Below, one piece after another: positions 21,093 through 33,607 of a stretch of DNA of 64,000 nucleotides (position 1 is its first letter; each line of letters starts with the position of its first letter). Source of the DNA: Rattus norvegicus (lineage: Eukaryota > Chordata > Mammalia > Rodentia > Muridae); assembly GCF_036323735.1 (NCBI RefSeq), contig NC_086028.1, positions 21,499,501 to 21,563,500 of the forward strand, in the 5' to 3' direction. The position numbers and the translations under genes were made by a program. Under the pieces are notes generated by a model. The model saw only the letters and a list, made by a program, of their open reading frames with translations, searched no databases and was not told where the DNA came from.

Positions 21093-24000
21093 AATTTAGT
21101 GTCTACTAAGAACCAAAGACTTGCCAAATATTTTATGTACATAAAACATTGGGGAACTGTCAGCACTCTCTTTGAGCTTTTAAAAAAATTATTTAATTAG
21201 ATACTATTTGTCTAAAATTAATTAAATAATATTTCTTATTTAAATCTCATTCTTATTTTTAAAAGTAGAATGCGAGAAGACCAGCTTCCTTGGTCAGAGC
21301 CTCACATACAGCTGTGGGGAGCAAAGCCAAAGGGTTTCCCGCTCTTCATGCCAGGACTACAAGATTTTTCACTTTTCACTTCTTGTCATTGGAACGGGGC
21401 AACACACACCACGCGAGAATAAGTAGTTGCTCCCCTGTGCTAATGTCACGCAGAGTAACTTGAACCTCACAGATGAAAACATGTTAACAATGGCCAGTCA
21501 TCACAATGCTGCCTCTCAAACCAGCTCAGAATATTCATAGCTTCATGCTCAGTACAGGTTCAGCCAAGCAGGAGCGGGCGCCTCATTTAACTATGACTTT
21601 GCAACTTAAGCAAAACCCTACATCCTGGCGGAGAGGCGGGGTATGGAGAGATGAAATGATGAAGAAAAGTACACACAGTGACTGGAGACAGAAATTATGT
21701 CTTGCTCAGGTCTGCCACGTTTCTTGCGTACATTTTTCTAGCAGCTGTTGTTTAGAAAGCGCTACCGGTCACACTGATAAAATGTGTCACCTGCGTCATT
21801 TTTAACCTACGTATTTTTTTTAACCTGAATAATTCCTGGTTTCCTTTTGAAACTAAAATTAATTTACACGCTATTCTTCCTGGGGCGTCCAGCATGCTCT
21901 ACCCCCCACCCCCAACGCTAAGACAGAGACCACTCAGTGTAGTCAGACTGAACCACGTACTGTTTCTCAGAAACAATTTTATTTTTCCAGTGCATTCTGG
22001 ACCAACAGGATGGATAAGGGGCCTGAGCAGAGAATCAGTGTGCGTTCAGACGGAATCTGTTTAGTTTGCATTTAAACCATACTCCCTCAAGACGGACTGA
22101 ACTGTGAGAGCCACTGTCAAAGTGTTAATAGCACGAAATCATTAAAGTCTGGCTTTGAGCTGCCTATGAAGCCTGATTTCATATAAACCAGGCTCATGTG
22201 GTTATGCAGGCTTAATCAGCTGGCTTCTCGGCCCCAGGAGCAGAGACTTACTGGGGCAGAGTGAGCCATAGCAGCACCAAACCAAAGAAGGACTCTATAG
22301 GGGAGAGTCTCTGGGTGATATCCCAGCTCTCTGCTTTCTTACTTATGTTAAGCTTGAATCAAATCACCGAATTGTAAGATTCTCGGCAAGCGGGAACCTA
22401 GTGTCAGTCTTGGGTATAGGTCTGTTGCTCTTTGGCCACTGTGCCTGTTATAATTTGTATGAATGGTACCTCATGGAGTAGTGCAAGGCACAACTAAAAT
22501 ATGGAAGACCGAAGTCTTGCTGGCCGATCAGGTGTCTGTGCTGCTGCACTGCTTGGTCCCTTTCCGAACACAAAGTAAGTACCCAGAGAATTACAGCTCT
22601 CACAGCTTCTATCTTAATATACATCACACACGGCCTCCGTCTTTACACTCCAATTTTTTAAACCATCTTAAGAAAGTACTTTGCGAGAGTGCTTTCTGTT
22701 TCATATGATTTTTTCCATCAAGGGCGTGATGGAATTCCGCAAATGTTTTCGGCTAAGGGCTCTCTACGTCTGTCCTGTCTGTTCAGAGAAACGGAGTGTC
22801 TTGGAAATTTTGTCCTGTTTCCACACTTACTATGTCCGTGAAGAACTCGAGACGTCCTCAGAAGCACCGGGTGAGATTGTCTCCTAACCTTTGACATCTC
22901 CCTGCACTTACAAGCCGTGTTTTCGGAGCCGGGCAGAGCCAACATCTACCTCACATTTTTCTGGCTGTGTGATTTTTTTTCCCCGAGCTAGTTAATCTCA
23001 TAAGCCTTAGGTTTTCAAACTTATATATTTGAGACGATGGTAATTTCTACCATAGAGCAGTGTCAGAGTGGGCAGGGTTATGCCGAAGGCAAACATATCC
23101 AGCAAAAGCTTAGCCTGGGTGACTGGAAACAAATCCTCACTACACAGTTCTCTTGACTGCTTTTTACTCTCTCATCCCACTGGCGGAAGGACGCTGGATT
23201 CAGAAACCCACTTAAGCTGCAAGCCATGCACGGAGAATGTTGCCCCATGAACTCAGCAGGGTTCAGAATTCTTAGAAAGATAATCAGCAGGGCATTGTTC
23301 TGCTTCTATCTTTGCTAGCCGAGAGACCTGATCAGCATATTTATGCTGCAGAACCTAGCTGCATCCTCTACAGAGGAAGGCAGCTAGTGTGTGTTTCCAA
23401 GACATGATTCCTGGATGCCAAAATAATGGTAAAAGAAGCAGACGACCGGGATTCCCTCTTTATTTTTAACTTGCTCCTTTATTTTCAATGTCAAGCAACC
23501 AGGCACCCCGCTCGCTATTCCCTGCATGCTCTGCTGCTGTACAGCCATTTGCCCCTTACCTTGGAGTGGGGCTCAGTCCCAAGATCCCCAGTAGAGGCGT
23601 GAGTCGGCAGACTGCTGCCTTATGAGCAAGCCTGTTGCAGGGTTAGCAGCTGGGCTCTGACAGAGCTGCTAGGTGACTAACAGGTGGCTAATGTGCAGAT
23701 GCCACAGGAAAAGGCTGACTCAATCGCACAATTGAAAACTTATGGATTGCCTATTTTCAGATGGTAGCCGTTTAATATTTTCCCAGGCTAGGTAAATTAA
23801 AATCCCAGAAGGCAAAAACCACAGATGAAGACGGTCACGGTGTCTTTGAGTTTAGTGGAGACACCCTGAAAGTCCACTTAGCACAGCATTCCAGTGTTTG
23901 CGCCATGACAATCCCTTTGGGCTTCGATTTCAAAGACTGGACCTATTTTTCCGTGTCTGTTTTGAAACATCCCAAAAACGTAGGGTCAGATGTTCATAGA

Positions 24001-24151
24001 CATGTGCATTTGTTTTTTATTAATCACAGCCCAAACTCTGACGGTCTTGTGTACCATTTCCTCTGAATTTACATAGCTAAGCATGGAGTCCATTCTCAGG
24101 ATTTACACTTTTAGAAAGGCGATTTGTTCATTCTTTTTACACAGATATCTC
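21093..24151. other. Repeat-poor unique block with candidate conserved noncoding stretches
   Basis: About 3 kb without a recognised repeat. High-complexity AT-rich segments at about 22030-22260 and 23690-23850 are candidates for conserved noncoding elements. A 12 bp perfect inverted repeat lies at 21188-21230. No coding signal. Confidence 0.45.
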
Positions 24152-24514
24152 TGAGCTGGTGAGATGGCTCAGTGACTCAAAAGATTGATATCCAGGCTGG
24201 AAAGCCTGAACGATCCAAATCTCAAGATCCATGTGGAAAAAAAAAGAGGTAAACTCAGTAGTGGACACAGCTGTTATCTTAGCACCCCCTACGGATCCAG
24301 GGTAGGATCTGGAAACAGGAAAATCCCCAGAAGCTCATGGGTCAGCTAGGCTGCCATACTCCGCAATGAACAAGAGAGAGCCTGTTTCAAACAAGGCAGA
24401 CAGTGAGAAGTGACACCCAAGGTTGGTCTCTAATTTTTATAAGCACACCCTGGCCGTCAAGCATCTGAGGGTGTCTCTCTGTGGACTCACACGTAGCAAA
24501 CACATACACGAAAC
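24152..24514 (+). repeat. B4-like SINE
   Basis: Starts TGAGCTGGTGAGATGGCTCA. Then GGAAAGCCTGAACGATCCAA, AGCACCCCCTACGGATCCAG, AGAGAGAGCCTGTTTCAAAC, and a 3' GTGTCTCTCTGTGGACTCAC leading into the CA-rich tail typical of B4-type elements. Confidence 0.75.
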
Positions 24515-24532
24515 TACACACACACACACACA

Positions 24533-24579
<47 letters not shown>
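24515..24579 (+). repeat. (CA)n microsatellite at the SINE tail
   Basis: About 32 units with one CTCA interruption. It probably grew from the CA-rich B4 tail. Confidence 0.96.
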
Positions 24580-24581
<2 letters not shown>

Positions 24582-24889
24582 AGAAAATCCTGGAAACTTT
24601 TCTGTTTACTGTCTAGTCGAGTGTTTGGGGAGAATAAGTATGCAAAACACCCATCCAATGACATGTGGAGCACAAGGCCATTGAGACAGTCAGGGGGCTG
24701 TGTAGGCAGAGACGCTCAATCTATCTTGGAGGCTGAGAGATATTTCTAGAAGGCTGTGGATACAAATGTTCTGGAGCAGAAGTAGAAGAATGGCTAAAGC
24801 TGATGGGGAACCATCCTGATTCTGTGGAAGGAATGTCAAGTCGGTATGAGCAGGGACACACAGAAGATGGGGGACTGGACATGTGGGGC

Positions 24890-24894
<5 letters not shown>

Positions 24895-24955
<61 letters not shown>
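24895..24955 (+). repeat. (GA)n microsatellite
   Basis: About 30 units, purine on the plus strand. Confidence 0.97.
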
Positions 24956-24959
<4 letters not shown>

Positions 24960-26243
24960 GAAGGTGATTAGTAGCCATAGTCATATAAGAAGGTACCGAG
25001 ATAAGACATATTAAAGAGTATAGGCCTTTTCATATATCGAAAGTGACTGTACGCAGAGACTATCTGGTAAGGTTAATCAGATCTGGACACAAGATAGACT
25101 TGTGCAGTGTCAGAAGGGAGGGTGAGAAACTGCTCTCTGTGGTATCTGAAGATAGTTTTAATGTGTTGTTGTCAAGAGCACAGAGAAGTATTGAGCCCCC
25201 CGATAAAAGCTTACTCATCCAGGGAAGCTGAGCACAGTAGCTAACGATAGACAGTAGAACGAGGTATAGGGAACTGTGATAAATGATTATGTGCGGCTCA
25301 AATCCATTTATTAACACACAGCATTGTCCCTATCCCGCCGTAAGTGCTGGAAGCAGAGTGATGGACAAGGCAGCATGTGCTCAGAAGTTGATTGTCCAAT
25401 GAACAGACATGGGGCTGATAAACAGGCTGTGCCATGTGCGTCACCCCACTGCCGACCATGAGTGGTTTTATCCTCAGGGAAGAGCTGGAAAAGAGGATGG
25501 CATTTTTGGCTGTCATAACTGGGGCCAGTGCTAGTGCCACTGGGATCCAAAGGAGCAGAGAGTAGAAATTCTGCCAAACATTCTACAACGTACAAGTTGG
25601 CTTGCCATCAACAACAGTCAACAGTGCCAGCAGGGAAGGATGTTGAGGAGAGGGAAGGGTTCACTGACTTACATTTCAGGTGAGCAAGGAGGAGACAAAG
25701 TCTGAGGAATGAAGCTACTTAGTCCCATGTAGGTAGTGTATATTGAGTGGATACACTGGACAAGGGGAGGTTATGTTTCCTAAGCAGAGCAGAGCTAGAT
25801 AACCATTTCATTCCTCTACTCGGAGAGACGTAGAGTTTAAAAGCCACACAGTGTTATTTCTCCTACTTCCCATCACAAGCTTTGGAGCCAGAGTTGGATG
25901 CCGGTCACTGAAATGGTAGAAAGTAACACTTGGATATAGAGTGATCATAGTGTGCAGTCAGTACCAACAGAATCTGTGCAAGCAAAGTGTAGTGGGCCAT
26001 TTTAACCTAAGAAAGAATTATATCACTTCTCAGAGATTATAGGGGTTGTAGCAGGGGTGCACCCTTGCCAAAGACTGGTCCTTGCTGTAGACTGGTCCTC
26101 TTCCACTGAGCACGAGCACGTGACTTTGGGAGAAATGCACATGGAGTAGTGAAGGAAGAAGGGGACACCTCCTTAGCCATCCAGGCCAGCAGATTGATCA
26201 ACCCTGGCAATCAATGGGTGACAGATAGTGCAGCCAGATCACC

Positions 26244-26248
<5 letters not shown>
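24956..26248. other. Unique sequence
   Basis: No gene or repeat recognised. Overlapping minus-strand frames of 80-94 codons near 25300-25595 have no domain. Confidence 0.4.
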
Positions 26249-26301
<53 letters not shown>

Positions 26302-26659
26302 TACACAGACATACACATGCATGTACACTCACATGCACACATGCATGCATGCACACACACACAAACACACACACACATACACACACACACGCACACATAC
26401 ACAGACACACACATGCATGTACACTCACATGCACACATGCATGCATGCACACACACACACACGCACACATACACACACACATACACACACACACGCACAC
26501 ATACACAGACACACACATGCATGTACACTCACATGCACACATGCATGCATGCACACACACACACGCACACATACACAGACACACACATGCATGTACACTC
26601 ACATGCACACATGCATGCATGCACACACACACAAACACACACACACACATACACACACT
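26249..26659 (+). repeat. (CA)n-based higher-order VNTR
   Basis: A (CA)n tract is followed by four copies of a larger unit containing ATGCATGTACACTCACATGC, starting at 26317, 26413, 26517 and 26587 (spacings 96, 104 and 70). Each unit also carries an ATGCATGCATGCAC run. The His/Thr/Met-rich 220-codon frame across it is a translation of the array. Confidence 0.95.
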
Positions 26660-26839
26660 TTTTAGTCCCATTTCTTTTGAAAGAATACCTCCCAATCATT
26701 TTGCAAGCTTCTTTGTCATTTCTGTTGATTAAAAAAATATTTATTATGTTCTGTCTTACAAAAACAGAGAGGCTGTCTGCTCTGAATCAAAACAAATATG
26801 ATAGCTCTTGATCCTACAGAAAGAATATCTCAAGAAGAG

Positions 26840-27335
26840 GTGTGGTCAATCTTCTGGGTGTACATCCCTAAGAATCAAAAGGAGCTAACTTTAGCAGTCC
26901 CTGAACAGTCTTGTTTATTCCCAAACTGTTCATGGTAGCCAAGCTATGGAATCAGCCCAGCCCAGGTCCCAGCATCGGCTGAGTGGGCCTATAAAACCTG
27001 GCACACATACACAATGGAATACTACTTGGGTATAAAGAAAAATAAAATTACATCTTCTGTAGGAAACTGGAAGGAACTGGAGTTCATCGGGGCGTTCAAC
27101 CTAACCCAGTCTCGCAAAGCAAGACATCCTGTGTTTTCCAGCCTTTGATGAATTTGGGTGGAAATAACACGCTATGAAAATAACAGGAGATTGTTAGGGC
27201 CAGCCAGAGGGAAGGAGACGGGGAGAGAAGGATGGGAAAGACTGAGGGGTGAATGAAACCAAATCACGGTGCACGCACGCACGGTGATGTCATGATGAAA
27301 GCCAGTTCTCTGCACGCTTGATAAACACTACAGAA
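26840..27335 (+). mobile_element. Old rodent L1 ORF2 end plus 3' UTR
   Basis: ORF2-end words CATGGTAGCCAAGCTATGGA, CACATACACAATGGAATACT and TAACCCAGTCTCGCAAAGCA are followed by UTR words GGGAGAGAAGGATGGGAAAG and GATGTCATGATGAAAGCCAG. Frames are broken. Confidence 0.75.
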
Positions 27336-29167
27336 TGAACTATCCGAACTGAAAAGGTGGTGGCAGGAGATGCTATGAGATGCTCTGATAGTTAGGGGAG
27401 AGAAGATCTTACTATCGCTCCGCGTTTCAAGACTCAAGTTGTAGGCTTATTTTACTGGGGTTTTCGCACCTTGTCTGGCTCTGATGTGAGTGGGAGGCTG
27501 GGGAATTGGTGCACCGAGCTGGGGCTCTTTGTGTTTTTCTCATCAGTCTCGGGAGTTGTAGTGAGACATCATGAGCTAATTTTGTTTTCAAACTTACGGA
27601 ACAGACTTTCCAGGAAGGAAACGGAGAATCACATGGATACATCGCTGCCCCAAACACAAGTCTCGTGAATATTCGCGGCAAGAATTTTACTGTTCAAGTG
27701 TCACTGGATTCTTCATCTTTTTGAAATTCCCTATAAATCAACTTTTGCTTTGCATCACTCCTCTACATGGAAAACACATTCAGCCACAGCTCGATTCTTT
27801 TCATTTGTTTGTTTGTTTTTGTTTGTTTTTAAGTGAAATGAACACAGCACAATGTGATTATGTTCTCGCTAAATACTCTTGCCTGGGACAGAGATGAACT
27901 GAAAAGCTCTCCCTCAGCTCAGCTAAATCCCCTTCAGCTTCAAAGGGTCATTGTGAAAAGTCTGTCAGGGAACGGAGAGCTACTTGGTGGTAGTCAGCCA
28001 ACGGGTCCAACAACCATGCTTGTATGAACAGGAGTTAAACCTGAGTTTATATCGTTTAATGATCGAAAACCTTGATGAAAATATTTCATGACACATAAAA
28101 TGACCTGAAACACTTTGGTATATATGCATTTAACCACAGGGTGGGTGGAACCATACCCAGTACAACCCTCTTTTCTTCAGGTGCCTTAGTGTGCCTCTGG
28201 CTGTTGGGGGAAACTATATGGTTTGCAAAGCTTATTGAAGTATTTACTTTCTGGACTATTATAGGGAAAGGTTTATGCCTTCTTAATTATTCAGTGTCAC
28301 CCGCTGACACAGGTACTGTGTCTAAAACCCAGTATACATTTTCATACTTTGGAAAAGTCCATTCTGGGAAGGAGGGTAGCTAAAGAGGGGGTCGTGAGAT
28401 CTTCTGAAAAGGCCACAAAGCTTCAGCGACACTATTAGCTCGACGGGAAATAATGACATCAGAAGCAAGTACAGACGAATATTGTACAATCTATAAGAGG
28501 ATACTTGCAAAGGCCTCTTAATTCATAGCTCGCCAGAAATGCTAACGGAGGTATGTTTGATGGCTGTTTGTTGTTGCTTGTAGTAAGTGAAGTGTAAAAG
28601 AATGGGCTCTCCATACTTGGGACGACACCCCCGCCCCCTTTTCCCTTGCATGTAAACATTAAAAATCCCTTCTGATGAACAATACGATTACCCGGTCCGG
28701 TTTCAGAGAGCGTCTATAGTTAGTCTCACTTAATGCACTTACCAAGACTAATGAGAACTATTCATGCTCACCCAGAGATTAAGAGCTGGGACTCAATTCT
28801 CAAAAGTCTGAGAGGGAAAAGAAATGATTAGCAGGCCTTCTGCACCAACAAGACTTCATCCACTAAGCTCATTTAAAAGACAACACAGCAAGGAAGCAAA
28901 GCAAAGCTATGACAGAGTGAATGGGCTCATCAAGGAGGCATCTCCCATGAAAACAAGTCTTCGTTAATTGTTATGTAAAAGCAGTCAGGAGCGTAATTTG
29001 CAACTAATTTGTCAAAGGCAGGCACTGAAAATACAGCTGAATCACCTCCAGTTCTGGGAAAAGGGATTCTCTTCCACCTTGAATGGCAGCTCGGGACACT
29101 GGCTATGCATGCGTGAGGATCACCTGAGGAGCTCTATTATGATCACAGCTCTAATTGCGTGTCTTTA
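27336..29167. other. Unique sequence
   Basis: No gene recognised. A (TTTG)n-rich stretch lies at 27804-27831. The rest is high-complexity DNA without a coding frame. Confidence 0.45.
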
Positions 29168-29370
29168 CGGGTGATGGCTGTACACATGCATGTAATATGT
29201 CATGATCAAATCAGGGTAGTTAGCGTTCGCATCTCTTTCGACAATTGGTTTTGAATTTTGGGTTAATGGGTGTTCATTGCACATAGTTATGTGCTCCCAA
29301 AAGGAATGGTATCGTATCATTTGCATCAAAATGGATAGTACTAGAAGGCGTGTTAAATAAAATACGATGC
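29168..29370 (+). mobile_element. Probable ancient L1 fragment
   Basis: GGGTGATGGCTGTACACATG and ATGATCAAATCAGGGTAGTT resemble old L1 3' UTR. CGTATCATTTGCATCAAAAT at about 29312 resembles the ORF2-end motif 'catttgcaacaacatggat'. Weak; the boundaries are guesses. Confidence 0.4.
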
Positions 29371-29749
29371 AGCAGCAAAGGAAACACAACATTGTCTCCT
29401 GTTCTCCCTGAGAAGGTAATAAAGCTGACAGAAGAGCCGGGACTACAGAGTCCAACATAAGACCGGTAGTGGGGAGTTGGGAGCATAGAGAACAAGGGGC
29501 TCTTTGAAAGCCTAAATGCCAGGCCATAGTCCTGTCAACCCACCAGGTCAGTGGCTTTGAAAAGCGTCCTTGGTGTATTTGCCAGGAATTGAAGCCAACG
29601 GGAATTGAGGTCCCACTAGGTACACAAGCCCAACCTTGAGCCCCGGTTCCTCTTGCCACAGCCTCTCAGGTGCTATGACTGCCAGCACGCACGGCTTCGT
29701 CAGGCCATGTGAACACTTTATGGATCTCTGTAAATTTAGTAGTGGAACC
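29371..29749. other. Unique sequence
   Basis: No gene or repeat recognised. A 164-codon minus-strand frame at 29165-29659 has no domain and is treated as chance. Confidence 0.4.
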
Positions 29750-31739
29750 TCATAAAAAGGAAACGCTCCAGCTCCACACAGCTAAAGAAACCATCCATCA
29801 AGTGAAGAGGGAGCCCACAGAATGGGAGAGAGTCTTTGCCAGCTACATGTCTGACAGAGGATTAATAGCCAGAATATATAAAGAACTCAGAGTCAAAAAA
29901 AAAAAAAAAAAAAAAGGAAACCACCCATGCAAAAACTGGTCTCTGAATAGGAGTTCCAAAAAGAAATACGAATGGTTGTGAAATGCCTTTAAAAAATGCT
30001 CAATTTCGTAGCACGTAGGGATATGTCAGGCAGAATGGCAAAGATCAAGAAAATAAGCAATTGGTGGGATTTGGGGCAACGGGAACCCTTATTCATCCTT
30101 GGGTTTGCAAAGGGGTCTAGCCACTCCGGAATATTAGTATGGATAACCCTCAAATGTCTCCAGATAAACTAACCAGATGATCTGGCTATACCGCATCTTG
30201 GCAAATACTTGCCCAAACCATGTTCATTGCTGAACCATTTACGGCAGCTAGGAAATGCGAACAGTGTAAATGCCCTTCAACTGGCAACAGATAATGAAAA
30301 TGTGGTACCTAACGCGCTATGGAATTTCCAGGTTAATGAATGGAGTCAGAAGAGACCGTTATGAGGAAGGCAACCCAGACCCATTAAGATTCTCCCCTGT
30401 CTGCAGCTCTTAGCCCCACACCTTCATGTGTGGATACACAACCTGGGGTACCTGCAAAAACCAGGAAAGTAAAAGGGGACCATAGATCGAGAAGCAACAG
30501 AGAGGGAGATAGCAGAGTACAAAGTGATTTAAAAGACAAAGTAAGAAAAACTGGTAGGGGCTCTAATTAGGAAGAGAGGAAGGAAAGAAATACATAAGAA
30601 GGGGGATGAATGTCTGAAAAAGTCATAAGGAATCATAATCTATTGACCTAAAATTACTTATAATATATGTAAGTCTGTATATACATTTACATATATAGTT
30701 TAAACAAAATTTTTCCTTCTGGATTAACAATGCTCTTACTAAGAACCATAGACTAGCAAAACCCCTTAACATCAGTTGCAAGTCCCGCTTTGCAGTTTTC
30801 AGGAAGAATTATTTAAGAGACTCCCAAGATATTATAGGATATGGATGTTGTACTTGGCTGCCTCCCAGAGATTAAAGTTAAGTCCCTACTGCAGAAGACA
30901 CCCAGAACTTCAGACACCAGACCTAGATGATCTCAGCTAGGTCTGACTGGAAAGCATCCTCCCTGGGGACTAGTTTCCATGGTGCAGAGAAACGCTGCGA
31001 AATCCTTCAAAGAAAGCAACCAGTCTTTATCCAGCTATGATGCCTATGGGCTAAAACAATGAGCAGAATGGCGTAATAATCCAGAGAGTGCAACATTGGC
31101 TCTCATGCTATGGTGGTAACCTACAGTTCTCTCAATAGAATTGAGGCTCACTGTACTAGTGAGACTTGTGTGGTACAGGAAACCTAGTAGACTACTCAGG
31201 ACTAATGAAGTCATGAATCTATGACATCTGGCATTTCAGTAAGCCAGCATAATTCCTAACTACATTTTAAATATGTATCCACCTACTCTTAGATTACTAT
31301 AGGTCTCACCTCTCATCAAATCAATGTCTTCTTGCCATAGATGGGCACCTTTATAGAAAACGAGAATATCTCAAAATGCAGAGAACATGTGATTGTAAGG
31401 CACCCAGTCCCAACTGACATCTCTAACATGAGTCCTACACCCATCCCAAGGTTCAGGGATTATAGGGGAAAACAACTGGAAGATTGTAAGAGCCGGAGAA
31501 GCAGGAAGTTTGATGTGGGATTTCATCTTCTAGAAATGTCAGAGAAGCTATACCCATGAAGTCTCACTTTTAGCATCACGGCTGCTCACACAAGACCTGA
31601 ACAGGAAACACCAAAAGACAGGCAAACATGGAAGGGGGGAAATTTCACAGGGACCCAACCCAAGACAAAGAGCTATAGGAAACTTAGGAATGATGAGAGA
31701 GGGGGGGGAGAGAGGGAGGGAGGGAGGGAGGGAGGGAGG

Positions 31740-31796
<57 letters not shown>

Positions 31797-32095
31797 GTTT
31801 TTCCCAGGGATTCCCTATTTGGTTATCAATATCAAATGATCAGACCTGAGATTTTATATATATATTATAGGTACTGGGTGGATTAGATTTATATATTCAA
31901 GAGTATACATTAGTATGTGTGGACACACACACACATGCACACACATACAAACACACAATTTAAGAACAACTAAAGAAACAGAGACCATGAATCTTGTAGA
32001 GAGGAAGCAGATATATTGGAATGGTTAGATGAAGGAAAGGGACGGGGTAGATGATGTGATTATATTTTGAATTAAAAATAATTTTAAAAAAGTAC
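29750..32095 (+). mobile_element. Rodent L1 (Lx-like) remnant, ORF2 end and long 3' UTR
   Basis: The largest mobile element here. ORF2-end sequence (AAGAAACCATCCATCAAGTG, ACAGAATGGGAGAGAGTCTT, TAATAGCCAGAATATATAAA) is interrupted by an A21 run at 29895-29915 and by many indels. The long 3' UTR follows: CAACCTGGGGTACCTGCAAA, AGAACCATAGACTAGCAAAA, GATGTGGGATTTCATCTTCT, CACAGGGACCCAACCCAAGA, an expanded GGGA/GA tract, and a terminal A-rich AATTTTAAAAAAG near 32080-32092. It is non-functional. Confidence 0.82.
31696..31792 (+). repeat. (GGGA)n then (GA)n microsatellite
   Basis: G9, about eight GGGA units, then about 25 GA units, inside the L1 3' UTR where the subfamily normally carries simple repeats. 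Confidence 0.95.
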
Positions 32096-32945
32096 TTGGT
32101 TTGGCGATTCCAGTATTCGCTTCAGCTGAGGACTGGCATTCTGCTACTCCCCTCCTACAAAAGCAGATTCCCAGGCAGCGTTGCAATGCTTGGTTGGGGT
32201 GAGAAACTCACTGGTAATTGAAGAGGAGGTGCAGGAAATAAGGGGACGTAGAGAGAAAGCAGCTTGTAGACTGAGTTTTCTCTATGTCTGGAAATACTAA
32301 AATTCCCACTCAAGGCTTGTGATCTATTTCTTAAAGGTTTTAGATAGACGGAATTGAGAAAAAGTGCCTTTCACCAATTAATGTCTTGGGCTTCCATGAT
32401 TTATTTTTCCCATGATTTATTATTATTCTTTTAAATAGTTAATAGGAGTGATTGTGCTGGGTTTGTGGAATTCCATTCTTTAGCTAAGTCTTTGGGGAAC
32501 ATCACTCACGTGCTGGGAGGAAAAGTCACACAATCAACTACCTCTCCTTCATGATGACAGAACACTATATGACTTGCTGGGCAAAGTCCTTTGGGTAGAT
32601 GTCAATCTTGGCATTATGGTCTACCTGCATGCCTATTGTTAGATATAGAATCATCTGGGGGTACAATTTTTACCACCACCTCTTCTGTCACCCCTATCCA
32701 TGCTTAATAATCTTTGCCTTAATCAACACTGTATTTTCGTGGAGATTTCTTGGAGGAAAGAACACAGAATGCTGGCAAATAACAGCTACCCAGTCCTCCA
32801 ATAACCATGCCTGTGCTTATTTATTCCTTAGGAGAATAGTCTGAAAAACGTAGCCAAAATGGAATCGAGCCCAACCTTTTAGAGGAAACCCAATCCAATT
32901 TTCAGGAGAAATCGTGTAACTTGATTAAAAATCAGCCATCAGATA
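32096..32945. other. Unique sequence
   Basis: No gene or repeat recognised. Short (TTAT)-rich stretch near 32400-32430. Confidence 0.4.
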
Positions 32946-33072
32946 GACAGGATGGTGCGTACTTGTAATCTCGGCACTTGAGAGGATGTTGCTTTGGAAG
33001 CCAGCCTGGGCTACACAGTGAGTTTAAGGTTAGCCTAAACTCTACAGTGAAACACTTAACTTGAAAAACCAA
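32946..33072 (+). repeat. Diverged B1-like SINE
   Basis: ACAGGATGGTGCGTACTTGT, AATCTCGGCACTTGAGAGGA and GAAGCCAGCCTGGGCTACAC correspond to the B1 body. Old. Confidence 0.65.
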
Positions 33073-33073
33073 A

Positions 33074-33145
33074 TACTGTGCTCGCAGCTTAGTGGTGGAG
33101 CTTCTACCCAGCATGCACAGGACACTGGATTCACTCTTCAGGAAA
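33074..33145 (+). repeat. Diverged ID-like tRNA-derived segment
   Basis: TCGCAGCTTAGTGGTGGAGC, TTCTACCCAGCATGCACAGG and ACTGGATTCACTCTTCAGGA follow the ID body pattern from A box to B box. It adjoins the B1-like unit in the same orientation. Confidence 0.55.
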
Positions 33146-33246
33146 AATCAGCCATGTAAGTCCTAGCTATGCATGTACCAAGAGTCCTTCAAGTTTAGAT
33201 GAGAGACTTTTGATGTCTATTCTCAGGGATTTTGTTTGTTTGCTCT

Positions 33247-33280
33247 ATGTTATTATTATTATTATCATCATCATTATTAT
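33247..33280 (+). repeat. (TTA)n/(TCA)n microsatellite
   Basis: TATTATTATTATTATTATCA followed by TCATCATTATTAT. Confidence 0.9.
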
Positions 33281-33364
33281 ATTTCAAACCTAATACCTTG
33301 GCTTAGCCACTTTACCAATGTAGATGTTTGGAGGGGCAATTTGGAGCAGTGGAATGTTAAGTCC

Positions 33365-33607
33365 CAAAGGTTATGGTATTTCCATTTATTGAGTACCAGG
33401 TATACAAACGCCAGCCACACTGCCTTGATTAGTCCTCATGAACTCGGCAGTTAGATAATATCATTCGTAATTACTGATGAAACATCTGAGTCTCGCAAAG
33501 GCTATGTTGATGCCCCATGTCATACTTTAATCAGTGACCATTCTGTGTTTCAGACCCAGGGCTGTCTGACTCCAAAGCTTGGACTCTCAATCTTCACTGC
33601 ATGCTGC
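33365..33607 (+). repeat. MIR SINE, nearly full length
   Basis: TTTATTGAGTACCAGGTATA, ATTAGTCCTCATGAACTCGG, GATGAAACATCTGAGTCTCG, CAGACCCAGGGCTGTCTGAC and TCCAAAGCTTGGACTCTCAA follow the MIR consensus in order across about 240 bases. Confidence 0.82.

Noticed and set aside
26249..26659. Regularly spaced repeats resembling a CRISPR array
   Set aside because: The units are a eukaryotic VNTR with unequal spacing and CA-type 'spacers'. No cas genes are present and the genome is mammalian.
26149..26811. 220-codon His/Thr/Met-rich frame
   Set aside because: Translation of the (CA)n higher-order array, flanked by chance open sequence.
29165..29659. 164-codon minus-strand frame
   Set aside because: Overlaps probable L1 remnants, has no domain, and is of chance length.
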